From contig NZ_QMEW01000001.1 in assembly GCF_003284965.1 (NCBI RefSeq), forward strand, positions 372,001-436,000: a stretch of DNA of 64,000 nucleotides. Direction: 5' to 3'. Of this stretch, positions 8,763 through 18,800 are shown piece by piece. The stretch comes from Mycolicibacterium sp. GF69. GTDB taxonomy: Bacteria > Actinomycetota > Actinomycetes > Mycobacteriales > Mycobacteriaceae. The stretch's first letter is position 1. The number at the start of each line of letters is the position of its first letter. The notes under the pieces are model-generated. The model did no database searches and was not told the DNA's origin. It saw nothing but the letters and a program-made list of their open reading frames with translations. The translations under genes and the position numbers were made by a program.

Positions 8763-8873
8763 GCGTCACCGGGCCAACTGAGGCTCAGGCCTAAGACCAC
8801 AGTTCGAAGCGAAGTTTCAGCGCCTCGTCGAGCCGGGCAAATTCTCGATGACCCAGACTTCTAGCTATCGATC

Positions 8874-8902
8874 GGCCATACTTTTGGCTATATTGGGCCA
8901 TA
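8874..8902 (+). promoter_or_regulatory. relBE promoter with repeated operator half-sites
   Basis: TATATT (8889-8894) lies 7 bases upstream of the relB ATG (8902), the spacing expected for a leaderless transcript. Three similar heptamers, GGCCATA (8874), GGCTATA (8886) and GGCCATA (8896), surround the box. They fit an operator for autoregulation by the antitoxin (inference). Confidence 0.5.
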
Positions 8903-9177
8903 TGCGATCGATCCCCCTCGGCGAAGCAAAAGACAAGCTCTCCGCACTGGTCGACGACGCCGAATCCACTCACGACATCATCACCATCACCAAGCACGGC
9001 CGACCTGCCGCCGTCCTGATGTCGGCCGACGACCTCGAGTCGCTGCAGGAGACGCTCTTCTGGCTGACGCAGCCCGGCATCCGTGACACCGCCGCTGCAG
9101 CTGAAAGGGAATATGCCGACGGCACGACCGTCAGTGGTGATGACTTGCGCAACGAGTTTGGCCTGCCGCCGCGGTGA
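8902..9177 (+). CDS. relB: type II antitoxin, Phd/YefM family (RelB-like)
   Basis: A 91-residue antitoxin. The N-terminal DNA-binding half (IPLGEAKDKLSALVDDAES, ITITKHGRPAAVLMSADDLES) is the Phd/YefM fold. The C-terminal half (EREYADGTTVSGDDLRNEF) would wrap the toxin. It closely resembles mycobacterial RelB antitoxins. The frame is open to 8848, but ATG 8902 is preferred because a TATATT box sits 7 bases upstream. The toxin start overlaps its stop (GTGA). Confidence 0.85.
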   Translation: MRSIPLGEAKDKLSALVDDAESTHDIITITKHGRPAAVLMSADDLESLQETLFWLTQPGIRDTAAAAEREYADGTTVSGDDLRNEFGLPPR

Positions 9178-9455
9178 CGACCGATGGCAACAACTACGGA
9201 GTCGAAGTTGCCGGGACTGCGCGGCGCGATCTTCGGCGCCTTCCAGGCAACGTCGCGACGGCAATCATCGAATTCATCACCGGCCCTTTGGTCGAGAAGC
9301 CGCAGCGACTGAGTAAGCCGCTGCGCAATGAACTCCGGGCGTATCGCAGCGCCCGGCGCGGCGAGTACCGCATGCTGTTCCGAATCGACGAGGCTAAACA
9401 CGCCATCGTCGTCGTTTCCGTCAACCACCGTGCGCACATCTACCGTCCACGCTGA
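9174..9455 (+). CDS. relE: type II toxin, RelE/ParE family mRNA interferase
   Basis: A 93-residue RelE-fold toxin expected to cleave mRNA on the ribosome. Visible family features are ARRDLRRLPGNVATAIIEF, the LSKPLRNELRAYRSARRGEYR core with its basic residues, and the terminal VNHRAHIYRPR. It begins with GTG overlapping the antitoxin stop, a usual coupling for such pairs. The gene ends 39 bases before a 25-bp perfect palindrome. The pair lies next to a decayed gene, which fits an accessory insertion between fadD4 and pckG. Confidence 0.87.
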   Translation: MTTDGNNYGVEVAGTARRDLRRLPGNVATAIIEFITGPLVEKPQRLSKPLRNELRAYRSARRGEYRMLFRIDEAKHAIVVVSVNHRAHIYRPR

Positions 9456-9493
9456 CAACTCCAGCGGCGCACGCAGTAGGGCCCATGCGTATG

Positions 9494-9553
9494 GCCAACA
9501 GACGCGAAAACCCCCAAAATACAATGGATTTGGGGGTTTTCGCGTCTGTTGGC
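9494..9553. terminator. 25-bp perfect palindrome between convergent relE and pckG
   Basis: The arms (GCCAACAGACGCGAAAACCC continuing to 9518; complementary arm 9529-9553) pair perfectly over 25 bp around a 10-base loop. The site is centred between the relE stop (9455) and the pckG stop (9567), so it probably terminates transcription from both sides. Confidence 0.75.
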
Positions 9554-9566
9554 GGTGGGAAGTGAG

Positions 9567-11393
9567 TTAGTCGGCCTCGTCCAAACGGTGCTTGAGCGCG
9601 TCGAATTCGTCCTTGATGCCGGTCGGCAGCTTCTCACCGACGAACTCGAACCACTCCTCGATCAGCGGGATCTCCTGACGCCACTCGTCGACGTCGACGG
9701 CCAGCGCGGCGTCCACATCGGCGGGGTCGACGTCCAGGCCGGACAGATCGAGGTCGGCGGCGGTCGGAACGATGCCGATCGGCGTGCTCTTGCCGTCGGC
9801 CCGGTGCTCGATGCGGTCGACGATCCACTTCATCACCCGACTGTTCTCGCCGAAGCCCGGCCACAGGAACCGGCCGTCGTCGCCGCGGCGGAACCAGTTG
9901 ACGAAGAAGATCTTCGGCATCTTCGACTCATCGGCGTTCTTGCCCAGGTTGATCCAGTGGGCGAAGTAGTCGCCGACGTTGTAGCCGAGGAACGGCAGCA
10001 TCGCCATCGGGTCGCGGCGCACCGTGCCGACCTTGCCCTCGGCGGCCGCGGTCTGCTCGGAGCCGAGCGTGGCACCGATGAACACACCGTGCTGCCAGTC
10101 GCGGGCCTCGGTGACCAACGGCACCGTCGTCTTGCGACGGCCACCGAACAGGATTGCCGAGATCGGCACACCCTGCGGGTCGTCCCATTCGGGCGCCAGC
10201 GTCGGGCACTGTGAGATCGGGGTGCAGTAGCGCGAGTTCGGATGTGCGGCCTTGACCTCCGAGTCGGGCGTCCAGTCGTTGCCCTTCCAATCGATCAGGT
10301 GCTGCGGGTCGCCCTCGAGGCCCTCCCACCACACGTCGTTGTCATCAGTGAGTGCGACGTTGGTGAAGACGGTGTTGCCGGCCTCGATGGTCTTCATCGC
10401 GTTGGGGTTCGAATCCCAGTTGGTGCCCGGGGCGACACCGAAGAAGCCGAACTCGGGGTTGACGGCGTAGAGGCGGCCGTCCTTGCCGAACCGCATCCAG
10501 GCGATGTCGTCGCCCACGGTCTCGGCGCGCCAGCCGGGAATGGTCGGCTGCAGCATCGCGAGGTTGGTCTTACCGCACGCCGACGGGAACGCCGCGGCGA
10601 CGAAGTAGGCCTTGTTCTCCGGCGAGATCAGCTTGAGGATCAGCATGTGCTCGGCGAGCCAGCCCTCGTCGTGGGCGATCGCCGACGCGATCCGCAGCGC
10701 GTAGCACTTCTTGCCCAGCAGCGCGTTGCCGCCGTAGCCCGATCCGTAGCTCCAGATCTCGCGCGTCTCCGGGAAATGGCTGATGTACTTCGTGTCGTTG
10801 CACGGCCACGGCACGTCCTTCTGGCCGGACTCCAGCGGCGCGCCGATCGAGTGCAGCGCCTTGACGAAGAACCCATCGGTGCCGATCTTGTCCAGCGCCG
10901 CCTTGCCCATGCGGGTCATGGTCCGCATCGAGACGACGACGTACTCGGAGTCGGTGATCTCGACACCCAGCTTCGGATCCTCGGCGCCGAGCGGGCCCAT
11001 GCAAAACGGCACCACGTACATGGTGCGGCCGCGCATCGAGCCGCGGTACAGATCGGTCATGATGCCGCGCATCTCGCCCGGGTCTTTCCAGTTGTTGGTC
11101 GGACCGGCGTCGATCTCCTGCTCGGTACAGATGAAGGTCCGCGACTCCACGCGGGCAACGTCAGACGGGTCGGACAGCGCGAGGTACGAGTTCGGTTTCT
11201 TCTCGTCGTCGAGACGTTTGAAGGTGCCCGCCTCGACCAGTTGCTCACAGAGTCGGGCGTTCTCCTCGTCAGAACCGTCGGTGAAAACCACGCGGTCGGG
11301 CTGCGTCAGCTCGGCGACCTCTTGAACCCAAGCGAGCAGACCCTTGTGCTTCGTCGGTGCGGTGTCCAAACCCGGGATGGTCGCTGCGGTCAT
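9567..11393 (-). CDS. pckG: phosphoenolpyruvate carboxykinase (GTP)
   Basis: A 608-residue GTP-dependent PEP carboxykinase that converts oxaloacetate to PEP in gluconeogenesis, essential for growth on lipids. The kinase-1a P-loop [12 protein letters not shown], the metal/substrate motif [16 protein letters not shown], the [11 protein letters not shown] loop and the [17 protein letters not shown]-terminal region are all present. The length matches the family. The ATG is preceded by AGGAG at good spacing (CAGGAGATTTTCATG). It is the pckA (Rv0211) position in M. tuberculosis order. The upstream region 11394-11561 should hold its promoter, but I see no clear box. Confidence 0.96.
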   Translation of the reverse strand: MTAATIPGLDTAPTKHKGLLAWVQEVAELTQPDRVVFTDGSDEENARLCEQLVEAGTFKRLDDEKKPNSYLALSDPSDVARVESRTFICTEQEIDAGPTNNWKDPGEMRGIMTDLYRGSMRGRTMYVVPFCMGPLGAEDPKLGVEITDSEYVVVSMRTMTRMGKAALDKIGTDGFFVKALHSIGAPLESGQKDVPWPCNDTKYISHFPETREIWSYGSGYGGNALLGKKCYALRIASAIAHDEGWLAEHMLILKLISPENKAYFVAAAFPSACGKTNLAMLQPTIPGWRAETVGDDIAWMRFGKDGRLYAVNPEFGFFGVAPGTNWDSNPNAMKTIEAGNTVFTNVALTDDNDVWWEGLEGDPQHLIDWKGNDWTPDSEVKAAHPNSRYCTPISQCPTLAPEWDDPQGVPISAILFGGRRKTTVPLVTEARDWQHGVFIGATLGSEQTAAAEGKVGTVRRDPMAMLPFLGYNVGDYFAHWINLGKNADESKMPKIFFVNWFRRGDDGRFLWPGFGENSRVMKWIVDRIEHRADGKSTPIGIVPTAADLDLSGLDVDPADVDAALAVDVDEWRQEIPLIEEWFEFVGEKLPTGIKDEFDALKHRLDEAD

Positions 11394-11561
11394 GAAAATC
11401 TCCTGTGTCTGTTGCTGCCAGGCCCCAAAGCTCCGTCTGCGCCACCCAGACAGCGATAGGCGGCGTTGCGGTGTCCTAATACCGAGGTTATCGCGGGTGG
11501 GAAGCCCACGGTGAACCGGGAGTGTGTCCGATCACTCACAGGAACGATTCAGAAGCCTGTT

Positions 11562-13058
11562 TCACAGGCATTTCGGTCGTCCGGGCACTGCGCTTGACGG
11601 CCCGTCGATCTTGTCATTGCCGTCCCGCGGTGTGGCGTAGAGGTCGGCCCGCACCGCGTCGAGCGCCTCCTGCAGCGACGGCAACCGCTGGTCCCGCACG
11701 ACTGCCGCGCGGGCGGTCTGCATGGTGTGCTCACGAAGTTCGGCGTCGATCTCGGCCACCTTCTCCTGGGCCGTCGCGGCTTCTTGTTCGTCCCGGACGG
11801 TCAGCTCCGATGTCAACGCACTCTCGGCGGCCAGCACCCGCGTCGCGACTCGCTCATCGAGCGCCGACTTCACGGTGGCGGTGGCTTCGTTGACCCAGCG
11901 GTCGAGCGCCGCCCGGTCGTGCAGGAGTCCGCGGATCCCCACCACCCACACCGTCAACGCCAGTCCCACCAGTCCGCCGAGCACCAAACCCGCGATGGCC
12001 AGTCCGGGCGCTACGCCGGTGAACAAACGCGTGACCGCGAGCGCGACCCCCAGCCCGAAGCCCGCGCCCAGGATCATCGTCAACTGCGTCTCGAGCCGGC
12101 GCGACTTCAACCCCGGCGGCGCGATCTCCGGAACGGCGGGAGCCGCGGGCGTCGGCGGCGCGGTGAGGTCGAGCTGCTGCGCCATGTCCGCGAGGTGCGC
12201 GGTGACCCCGTCGTCGACCTCCGCGACGACCTCGGCGGTCCGGTCGCGCACCTGCGACTCGAAGCCGCCGATCCGACCACGACTCAGCTGCGCCGCGTCC
12301 TCGGCGAGTTCGGCGCGCACCGACGTACACCGGTTGCGGGCGAAGTAACCGAGCTGCACGCGGGCCTGCTGAATCTGGCTGCGCAGCGCGATGCTGCGTT
12401 CGGACTTCGACAGCCGACGGCTCCGTACGGTCTCGGCCCGACGCTTGTGCAGCGCCGCGACGCGGGCCCGACGATCCGACCCCTCGCCGTCGGCCCGATA
12501 TTGTCCGATCGCCGACTCGAGCCGGGTTTCCCACGCCCGCAGCCGGTTTCGTCGTTGCAGCTCCGGATCGGCCAGCCGCTGCCGCAGTAGACCCACGAGT
12601 TCGTCGACGCTTGGTTCGCCTAGATCCGGTGCTGCGGCTGCACCCACCCACGGCACGCGGGCGTAGCGGGGCGACCGGTCGGCGAGCGCCGCGCGATCGG
12701 CGGCCAGCACCTCCCGCCAGTTGCGGTGGGTGTCGGTCTTCGACACCACCCCCACCACCAGGTCGGTATGGCGCGTGGCCAGATCGATGAGCTGACAGTC
12801 GGATTCGGTCAACGGCGATACCGCTGAGACCACGAAGACGACGGCAGCCGGGGCGTCTGCCCGACCGAGGTCATCGGCCTCGACGAAGGTGTGCTCGGGC
12901 ATCCGCTCCCGTAGCGCCGTGGCCACGCTGGTCGTGCCTGCCAGCCAGGGACCGGTGACCAGTACGACGTCGCGGGGCCGCACCGCCGGTGGGGCGAGCC
13001 GAGGTTCGATGGCTGCGATGACGGCATCGGCCGACTCCAGCGGATCGGTGCCTGTCAC
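11562..13058 (-). CDS. dynamin-like GTPase-type membrane protein (Rv0210-like)
   Basis: A 498-residue protein. The N-terminus has a P-loop-like GPWLAGTTSVATAL, and VVSKTD matches the NKxD base-recognition step. A long Arg/Lys/Glu-rich helical region (about residues 190-290) precedes two predicted membrane segments (LGAGFGLGVALAVTRLF; LAIAGLVLGGLVGLALTVWV, about 340-395) and another helical tail. That layout (GTPase head, stalk, membrane hairpin, stalk) resembles bacterial dynamin-like proteins such as the mycobacterial IniA/IniC pair. The GTG start overlaps the preceding gene's TGA (GTGA). The P-loop lacks a standard Lys (GTTS), so nucleotide hydrolysis is uncertain. Confidence 0.65.
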   Translation of the reverse strand: MTGTDPLESADAVIAAIEPRLAPPAVRPRDVVLVTGPWLAGTTSVATALRERMPEHTFVEADDLGRADAPAAVVFVVSAVSPLTESDCQLIDLATRHTDLVVGVVSKTDTHRNWREVLAADRAALADRSPRYARVPWVGAAAAPDLGEPSVDELVGLLRQRLADPELQRRNRLRAWETRLESAIGQYRADGEGSDRRARVAALHKRRAETVRSRRLSKSERSIALRSQIQQARVQLGYFARNRCTSVRAELAEDAAQLSRGRIGGFESQVRDRTAEVVAEVDDGVTAHLADMAQQLDLTAPPTPAAPAVPEIAPPGLKSRRLETQLTMILGAGFGLGVALAVTRLFTGVAPGLAIAGLVLGGLVGLALTVWVVGIRGLLHDRAALDRWVNEATATVKSALDERVATRVLAAESALTSELTVRDEQEAATAQEKVAEIDAELREHTMQTARAAVVRDQRLPSLQEALDAVRADLYATPRDGNDKIDGPSSAVPGRPKCL

Positions 13059-14206
13059 GTCCGCCGTCCCCGCGACCGTCCGAGCAGGCGCAGCGAACCT
13101 CGGCTGATGTCGGCGGCACAGGAGCGATGAAGCGCGTCGACGGGACCGCTGCCGTACCGCCGCCAGTGCACGGCGCGGCGCAGATGGGCGGCCGGATCGT
13201 CACCGCGGTCGACGTTCGCCCCCGCGGCCTCGACGACGTCGACCGCCGCTGTCATCTGCGCGAGCACCGTGTCGTCGCTCATCAGCAGGGCCGCCAGCCG
13301 TGAATCATCGGATTGCGCTGCCAGCGCATGCAACTCACGCACTGCGGTCCGAAGGCGTCGGTACCGCAGCGGCGCGCCCGCGGCGAGGATGTGCTCGACG
13401 ACCCGGTCGGATTGGCTGAGCCGCCTCAGGTAGGCCGGCAACGAATCGGCGCTGACGCCCCGGTCGAGCGCGAGGACCGCATGTGCGATGCCGAAGCGGT
13501 CGAGCGCACCGAGTAGGCGTTCGCGCAGGTCTCGCGACAGCGGGTGCGGTGACGAGGTGAACGCGTCGGTCGACGTCACGTCGGCGGGCTGGGTCAGCAG
13601 GGCCCGCAACGCACCGACGAGGTCGCCGCTCAGAACATCGGACAGGTCCGGGTCGGCGAGCAGCGCGACCATCGGCACCGTCGGCAGACCGGTTCGCTCG
13701 CGGCACTGGGCGGCCCGGCCATACGCCAGGGCCATCGGGCCGCCGGCACCGAAGCCGGTGAGGTCTGCCTTGTTCAACACGACGACCGTCGGCCGTTCCG
13801 GCCCGTCGAGCAGCGCCCGGTCCTCGGGTTTGAACGCTTCGGCGATCACCAGGACACCGACGTCGGCGGCGACGTCGGAGGACATCGCCATCCCCGCGCC
13901 CGCCAACGCGGCGGCCACACTCGTCCGACCCACCCCGTCGCGACCGCGCACCGCAACCCGCGTCGGCGCAGTCAGGCGTCGGACGATCGGCGTCAGCCGC
14001 GGGTCACGGCTCTCCTGCGCGAACTGCAGCAGCGCGTCGACGAAAATCTGGCGACCTTCCCTGTCCGTGTGCAGGGCCGCATCACGCCCCGCCTCCCTGT
14101 GACGATCGTGACACCTCGGTACTCCGGGGGCGAGCGGCTGTGCCGCCGCCTGGGGACAAACTCCGATACCAGCCGAAGGCAACTGTTGGGTATCAATCTG
14201 TACCAC
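13055..14206 (-). CDS. GTPase-like protein (Rv0209-like), partner of the downstream gene
   Basis: The well-supported body begins near 14055 (RQIFVDALLQFAQESRDPRL) and includes a degenerate P-loop VAVRGRDGVGRTSVAAAL and VVVLNKADLTGFG, a clear NKxD motif. The rest is helical with no membrane segment. It is coupled to the downstream dynamin-like gene by GTGA. The start is unclear: in this frame only GTG 14206 or TTG 14182 are available, with little ribosome-site support. A strong AGGGAGG-N6-GTGATG (start at 14085) is in a different frame. A one-base deletion near 14050 would connect it, so this gene may carry an N-terminal frameshift. Confidence 0.55.
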   Translation of the reverse strand: MVQIDTQQLPSAGIGVCPQAAAQPLAPGVPRCHDRHREAGRDAALHTDREGRQIFVDALLQFAQESRDPRLTPIVRRLTAPTRVAVRGRDGVGRTSVAAALAGAGMAMSSDVAADVGVLVIAEAFKPEDRALLDGPERPTVVVLNKADLTGFGAGGPMALAYGRAAQCRERTGLPTVPMVALLADPDLSDVLSGDLVGALRALLTQPADVTSTDAFTSSPHPLSRDLRERLLGALDRFGIAHAVLALDRGVSADSLPAYLRRLSQSDRVVEHILAAGAPLRYRRLRTAVRELHALAAQSDDSRLAALLMSDDTVLAQMTAAVDVVEAAGANVDRGDDPAAHLRRAVHWRRYGSGPVDALHRSCAADISRGSLRLLGRSRGRRT

Positions 14207-14227
14207 GATGCGGGTACACGACTCCCG

Positions 14228-15007
14228 ATGAGACACGATGGACAGATGCATCTGCCCGGGCCCGACGTCGCCGAGGGGTCGACTTCGGGCCCCGAAGGTG
14301 CCGACCGACCGGCTGACCAGCACCGCTATCCCCGCGTCACGAGCTTTCGCACCCGGCGCACGACGCTGTCCGCGGCTCAGCAGGCCACGTGGGCGCGGCT
14401 GTGGCCGGAGATCGGCATGCATGCACGCGACGGTGGCGAGCCGGCTCCGCTGCTCGACACCGACGCGTGGTTCGGTCGGTCAGCGCCCGTGGTGCTGGAG
14501 ATCGGCTGCGGCGCCGGTACCTCGACGCTCGCGATGGCCCAGGCGGAGCCGCATCTGGACGTCGTGGCTGTCGAGGTGTATCGGCGGGGGCTGGCGCAGC
14601 TGCTGTCCGGTATCGACCGCGACGGCGTGACCAACATCAGGCTGGTTCGCGGCGACGGGGTCGATGTTCTGCAGCACATGTTCGGACCGGACACCTTGAC
14701 CGGTGTTCGGGTGTTCTTCCCCGATCCGTGGCCCAAGGCCCGCCACCACAAGCGCCGGCTGCTGCAACCGGCCACCGTCGCTTTGATCGCCGACAGGCTG
14801 CAGCCCGGCGGCATCCTTCACGCCGCGACGGACCACGCCGGTTACGCCGAGCAGATCGCCGAGGTGGGTGACGCCGAACCTCGGCTGCGTCGGGTCGGCC
14901 CGACCGATCGACTGCCGATCTCCGTCGAGCGTCCGGTCACCAAGTACGAGGGCAAGGCGCAGCACGCCGGCAGCGCCGTCGCTGAACTGCTGTGGGAGAA
15001 ATCATGA
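14228..15007 (+). CDS. trmB: tRNA (guanine-N7-)-methyltransferase
   Basis: A 259-residue SAM-dependent enzyme that methylates G46 in the tRNA variable loop. VLEIGCGAGTSTLAMAQ is the SAM-binding motif I, and VFFPDPWPKARHHKRRLLQP is the TrmB signature. ERPVTKYEGKAQHAG is the conserved C-terminal substrate loop (TxYE/KxxxxG). I take ATG 14228; ATG 14246 is an alternative. The stop overlaps the next start (ATGA). The order trmB-NYN-mmpL3 matches M. tuberculosis Rv0208c-Rv0206c. Confidence 0.93.
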   Translation: MRHDGQMHLPGPDVAEGSTSGPEGADRPADQHRYPRVTSFRTRRTTLSAAQQATWARLWPEIGMHARDGGEPAPLLDTDAWFGRSAPVVLEIGCGAGTSTLAMAQAEPHLDVVAVEVYRRGLAQLLSGIDRDGVTNIRLVRGDGVDVLQHMFGPDTLTGVRVFFPDPWPKARHHKRRLLQPATVALIADRLQPGGILHAATDHAGYAEQIAEVGDAEPRLRRVGPTDRLPISVERPVTKYEGKAQHAGSAVAELLWEKS

Positions 15008-15777
15008 GCCTCACAGAAGACATCGGACAGGTGGCTGCGCATCCGGCGCCCGATGAGGCCGCCCCGCGCCCTGCGCCCGATGACGCCGTCCCGCCGGCTC
15101 CAGCCGATGAGTCGGCTCCGCCCCCTGCGGCCGACAAGACGGCCAAGGCGCTGCTGGTCTGGGACGCCCCCAACCTCGACATGGGTCTGGGCTCGATCCT
15201 CGGCGGCAGGCCGACCGCCGCGCACCGGCCGCGCTTCGATGCCCTGGGCCGCTGGCTGCTGGCGCGGACGGCCGAGTTGTCTTCCCAATCCGCAAATGCC
15301 GCCCTGCCGGTGGCGCTCGAACCGGAGGCCACGGTCTTCACCAACATCGCCCCCGGTAGCGCCGACGTCGTTCGGCCCTGGGTGGAGGCGTTGCGGAACG
15401 TGGGCTTCGCGGTCTTCGCGAAACCGAAGATCGACGAGGACAGCGACGTCGACACCGACATGCTGAACCACATTGCGTTGCGTCGCAGCGAAGGTCTGGC
15501 CGGTGTGATCGTGGCCTCAGCCGACGGCCAGGCCTTCAAACATCCTCTGGAAGAGATCGCCCGCGACGGCATTCCCGTTCAGGTGCTCGGATTTCGCGAA
15601 CACGCGAGTTGGGCGCTAGCGTCGGATACCTTGGAGTTCGTCGACCTGGAGGACATCCCTGGTGTCTTCCGGGAGCCGTTACCGCGAATCGGCCTCGATT
15701 CGCTGCCCGAGCAGGGGGCATGGTTGCAGCCGTTCCGGCCGCTGTCCTCGCTATTGACCTCGCGAGTCAACAACTGA
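15004..15777 (+). CDS. NYN-domain (PIN-like) putative RNase, Rv0207c-like
   Basis: A 257-residue protein with a Pro/Ala/Asp-rich N-terminal 45 residues followed by a NYN domain. ALLVWDAPNLDMGLGS opens the domain with the acidic pair, KIDEDSDVDTDMLNHIALRR carries further acidic residues, and GVIVASADGQAFKHPLEEIA closes the metal site. Such domains are PIN-like nucleases acting on RNA; no substrate can be inferred. It overlaps trmB by ATGA and lies 50 bases before mmpL3, suggesting a trmB-NYN-mmpL3 transcript. Confidence 0.8.
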   Translation: MSLTEDIGQVAAHPAPDEAAPRPAPDDAVPPAPADESAPPPAADKTAKALLVWDAPNLDMGLGSILGGRPTAAHRPRFDALGRWLLARTAELSSQSANAALPVALEPEATVFTNIAPGSADVVRPWVEALRNVGFAVFAKPKIDEDSDVDTDMLNHIALRRSEGLAGVIVASADGQAFKHPLEEIARDGIPVQVLGFREHASWALASDTLEFVDLEDIPGVFREPLPRIGLDSLPEQGAWLQPFRPLSSLLTSRVNN

Positions 15778-15827
15778 ACTGCGCAGAGGTCGTCATGGAC
15801 TTCGAGAGAATCGAGTAAGGAGCTTAC

Positions 15828-18800
15828 GTGTTCGCCTGGTGGGGTCGAACGGTGTACCAGTACCGGTACATCGTCATCGGCGTCATGGTCGCACTCTGCC
15901 TCGGTGGCGGCATCTACGGGATCAGCCTCGGCAATCACGTCACGCAGAGCGGCTTCTACGACGAAGGCAGTGAGTCGGTCCACGCATCGGTCATCGGTGA
16001 CGAGGTCTACGGTCGCGACCGCACGAGTCACGTCGTCGCGATACTGACGCCACCCGACGGTGAGAAGGTCGACAACCCGCAGTGGCAGCGCGACGTCGTC
16101 GGCGAACTCGACTCCTTCGTCGAGGATCATCCGGACCAGGTGGTGAGCTGGGTCGGTTGGCTGCGGGCGCCGGACGCCGCCAACGAGACGGTCCAGCAGA
16201 TGAAGAGCAGCGATCTGTCCAAGACGTTCGTCAGCATCCCGCTCAAGGGCGACACCGACGACGAGATCCTGAAGAACTACCAGGCCGTCGAAAGCGACCT
16301 GCAGCAGGTCAACGACGGCAATATCCGATTGGCCGGCCTCAACCCGCTCGCCAGCGAGTTGACCGGCAGCATCGGCGAGGACCAACGCCGTGCCGAGGTC
16401 GCGGCCATCCCGCTGGTCTGCGTGGTGCTGTTCTTCGTGTTCGGGGGCGTGATCGCCGCGGCGCTGCCGGGCCTCATCGGCGGCCTGACCATCGCCGGCG
16501 CGCTCGGTATCATGCGCCTGCTCGCCGAATTCATGCCCGTGCACTTCTTCGCCCAGCCCGTGGTGACGTTGATGGGTCTAGGCATCGCGGTCGACTACGG
16601 CCTGTTCATGGTGAGCCGGTTCCGAGAAGAGATTGCCGAGGGCTACGACACCGAGGCCGCGGTGCGACGCACCGTGATGACCTCGGGCCGCACCATCATG
16701 TTCTCCGCGGTGATCCTGGTGGCGTCGTCGGTGCCGCTGCTGCTGTTCCCCCAGGGCTTCCTCAAGTCGATCACCTACGCGATCATCGCCTCGGTCATGC
16801 TCGCGGCGGTCCTGTCGATCACCGTGCTGGCAGCGGCGCTGGCCATCCTCGGCCCCAACGTCGACGCACTCGGGGTGCGCACCCTGCTGCGGGTGCCGTT
16901 CTTCCGCAACTGGAAACCCATGCGGGTGTACCTGGAGTGGCTCTCGGAGAAGACGCAGAAGACCAAGACCCGCGCCGAAGTCGAGCAGGGCTTCTGGGGC
17001 AAGCTGGTCAACAGGGTGATGAAACGGCCCATCGCGTTCGCCGCACCGATCGTCATCGTGATGATTTTGCTGATCATCCCGCTGGGCCAACTGTCGCTGG
17101 GCGGTATCAGCGAGAAGTACCTGCCGCCGGACAACCCGGTCCGTCAGGCGCAGGAGGAATTCGACAAGGTCTTCCCCGGCTTCCGGACCGAGCCTCTGAC
17201 GATCGTGATGGAACGCCAGGACGGCGAGCCCATCACCGATCAGCAGATCGCCGAGGTGCGCAACAAGGCGATGACGGTGCCCGGCTTCATCGACACCGAC
17301 GGCGATCCGTCGAAGATGTGGCAGGAGCGGTCGGTCCAGGAGGGCGGATCAGAGGATCCGTCGGTGCGGGTGATCCAGAACGGATTGGAGAACCGCAATG
17401 ACGCGGCCAAGAAGATCACCGAACTGCGCGAGCTGACCCCGCCGCGTGGAGTCACCGTAAGTATCGGTGGCACACCGGCTTTGGAGCAGGACAGCATTCA
17501 CAGCCTGTTCGACAAGCTGCCACTGATGGTGACGTTGCTGATCGTGACGACGACGATCCTGATGTTCCTGGCGTTCGGGTCGGTGGTGTTGCCGATCAAG
17601 GCCGCGGTGATGAGCGCGCTGACGCTGGGCTCGACGATGGGCATTCTCACGTGGATGTTCGTCGTCGGGCACGGCTCGGGCCTGATGAACTACACGCCGC
17701 AACCGTTGATGGCGCCGATGATCGGCCTGATCATCGCGGTGATCTGGGGTCTGTCGACCGACTACGAGGTCTTCCTGGTCTCGCGCATGGTCGAGGCCCG
17801 CGAACGCGGTATGTCCACAGCCGAGGCGATCCGGATCGGTACGGCGACCACCGGCCGGTTGATCACGGGTGCCGCGCTGGTGCTGGCCGTCGTCGCGGGC
17901 GCCTTCGTCTTCTCCGACCTGGTGATGATGAAGTACTTGGCGTTCGGTCTGCTGATCGCGCTGCTGCTGGACGCCACCGTGGTCCGGATGTTCCTCGTGC
18001 CCGCGGTGATGAAACTGCTCGGCGACGACTGCTGGTGGGCGCCGCGGTGGATGAAGCGTGTGCAGGAGCGGCTGGGGCTGGGTGAGACCGAGCTGCCCGA
18101 CGAGCGCAAACGGCCCGCCGTCCGTGAGTCCAGCCAACATTCGGAGGCGAGCTCCGAGGCGTTGGTCGGTGCGGGCGCGCCCGTACCGCCCCGCCCGACC
18201 GACCGGCCACGCCCGCCGCACGATCCGACGCATCCCGCTGTCGAGGGGTCGTCGCGCCCCGGCCCCGGCCGCGTGGCGGCGCCGACGCGGGCGAGCGCGC
18301 CGTCCGTCGCGGGCACGACGCGCATCCCCAGCGCCGTCGAGTCGTCGGACGAGCCGCAGACCACACGGTTGTCGATGGCCAAGAACGCCGTCCGCAATGC
18401 GGTGAGCCAGGCCGCCGCGACCGCTCGGCAGGCGGCCCGACCGCCGGCCCCGCCCGTGCCTCCGTCCGAGGAACGGGGACGCAAGCCGCGGGAGGAACGC
18501 GAGATCGAGTCGTGGCTGGGCGAGTTGCGGGGCACCGGCGCAGCGTCCGCCGCACCGGCGCCCAAACCGCCGGCGGCTCCGACCGAGGGCACCAGACCCC
18601 GCCGGGGGGCGGAGGGACGTCCGTCTACCCAACCGACACGGGCGATGCCCGGGCTGGGTCCCCGGGATGCCGCCCCGCCCGCCGACAACGAGCCGCCGAC
18701 CACTGCGCTCCCATCGCCACGTGCACAGTCGCAGGCGGCTGGGCCGGACGGCGGTGCAGACCCCGACGCGACGACCGCCATCCCCACCCCGGGTAAACAA

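Noticed and set aside
10406..10416. GGTTCGAATCC, identical to a tRNA T-arm core
   Set aside because: It lies inside pckG coding sequence (NWDSNPNA on the minus strand) and no acceptor, D or anticodon stems surround it.
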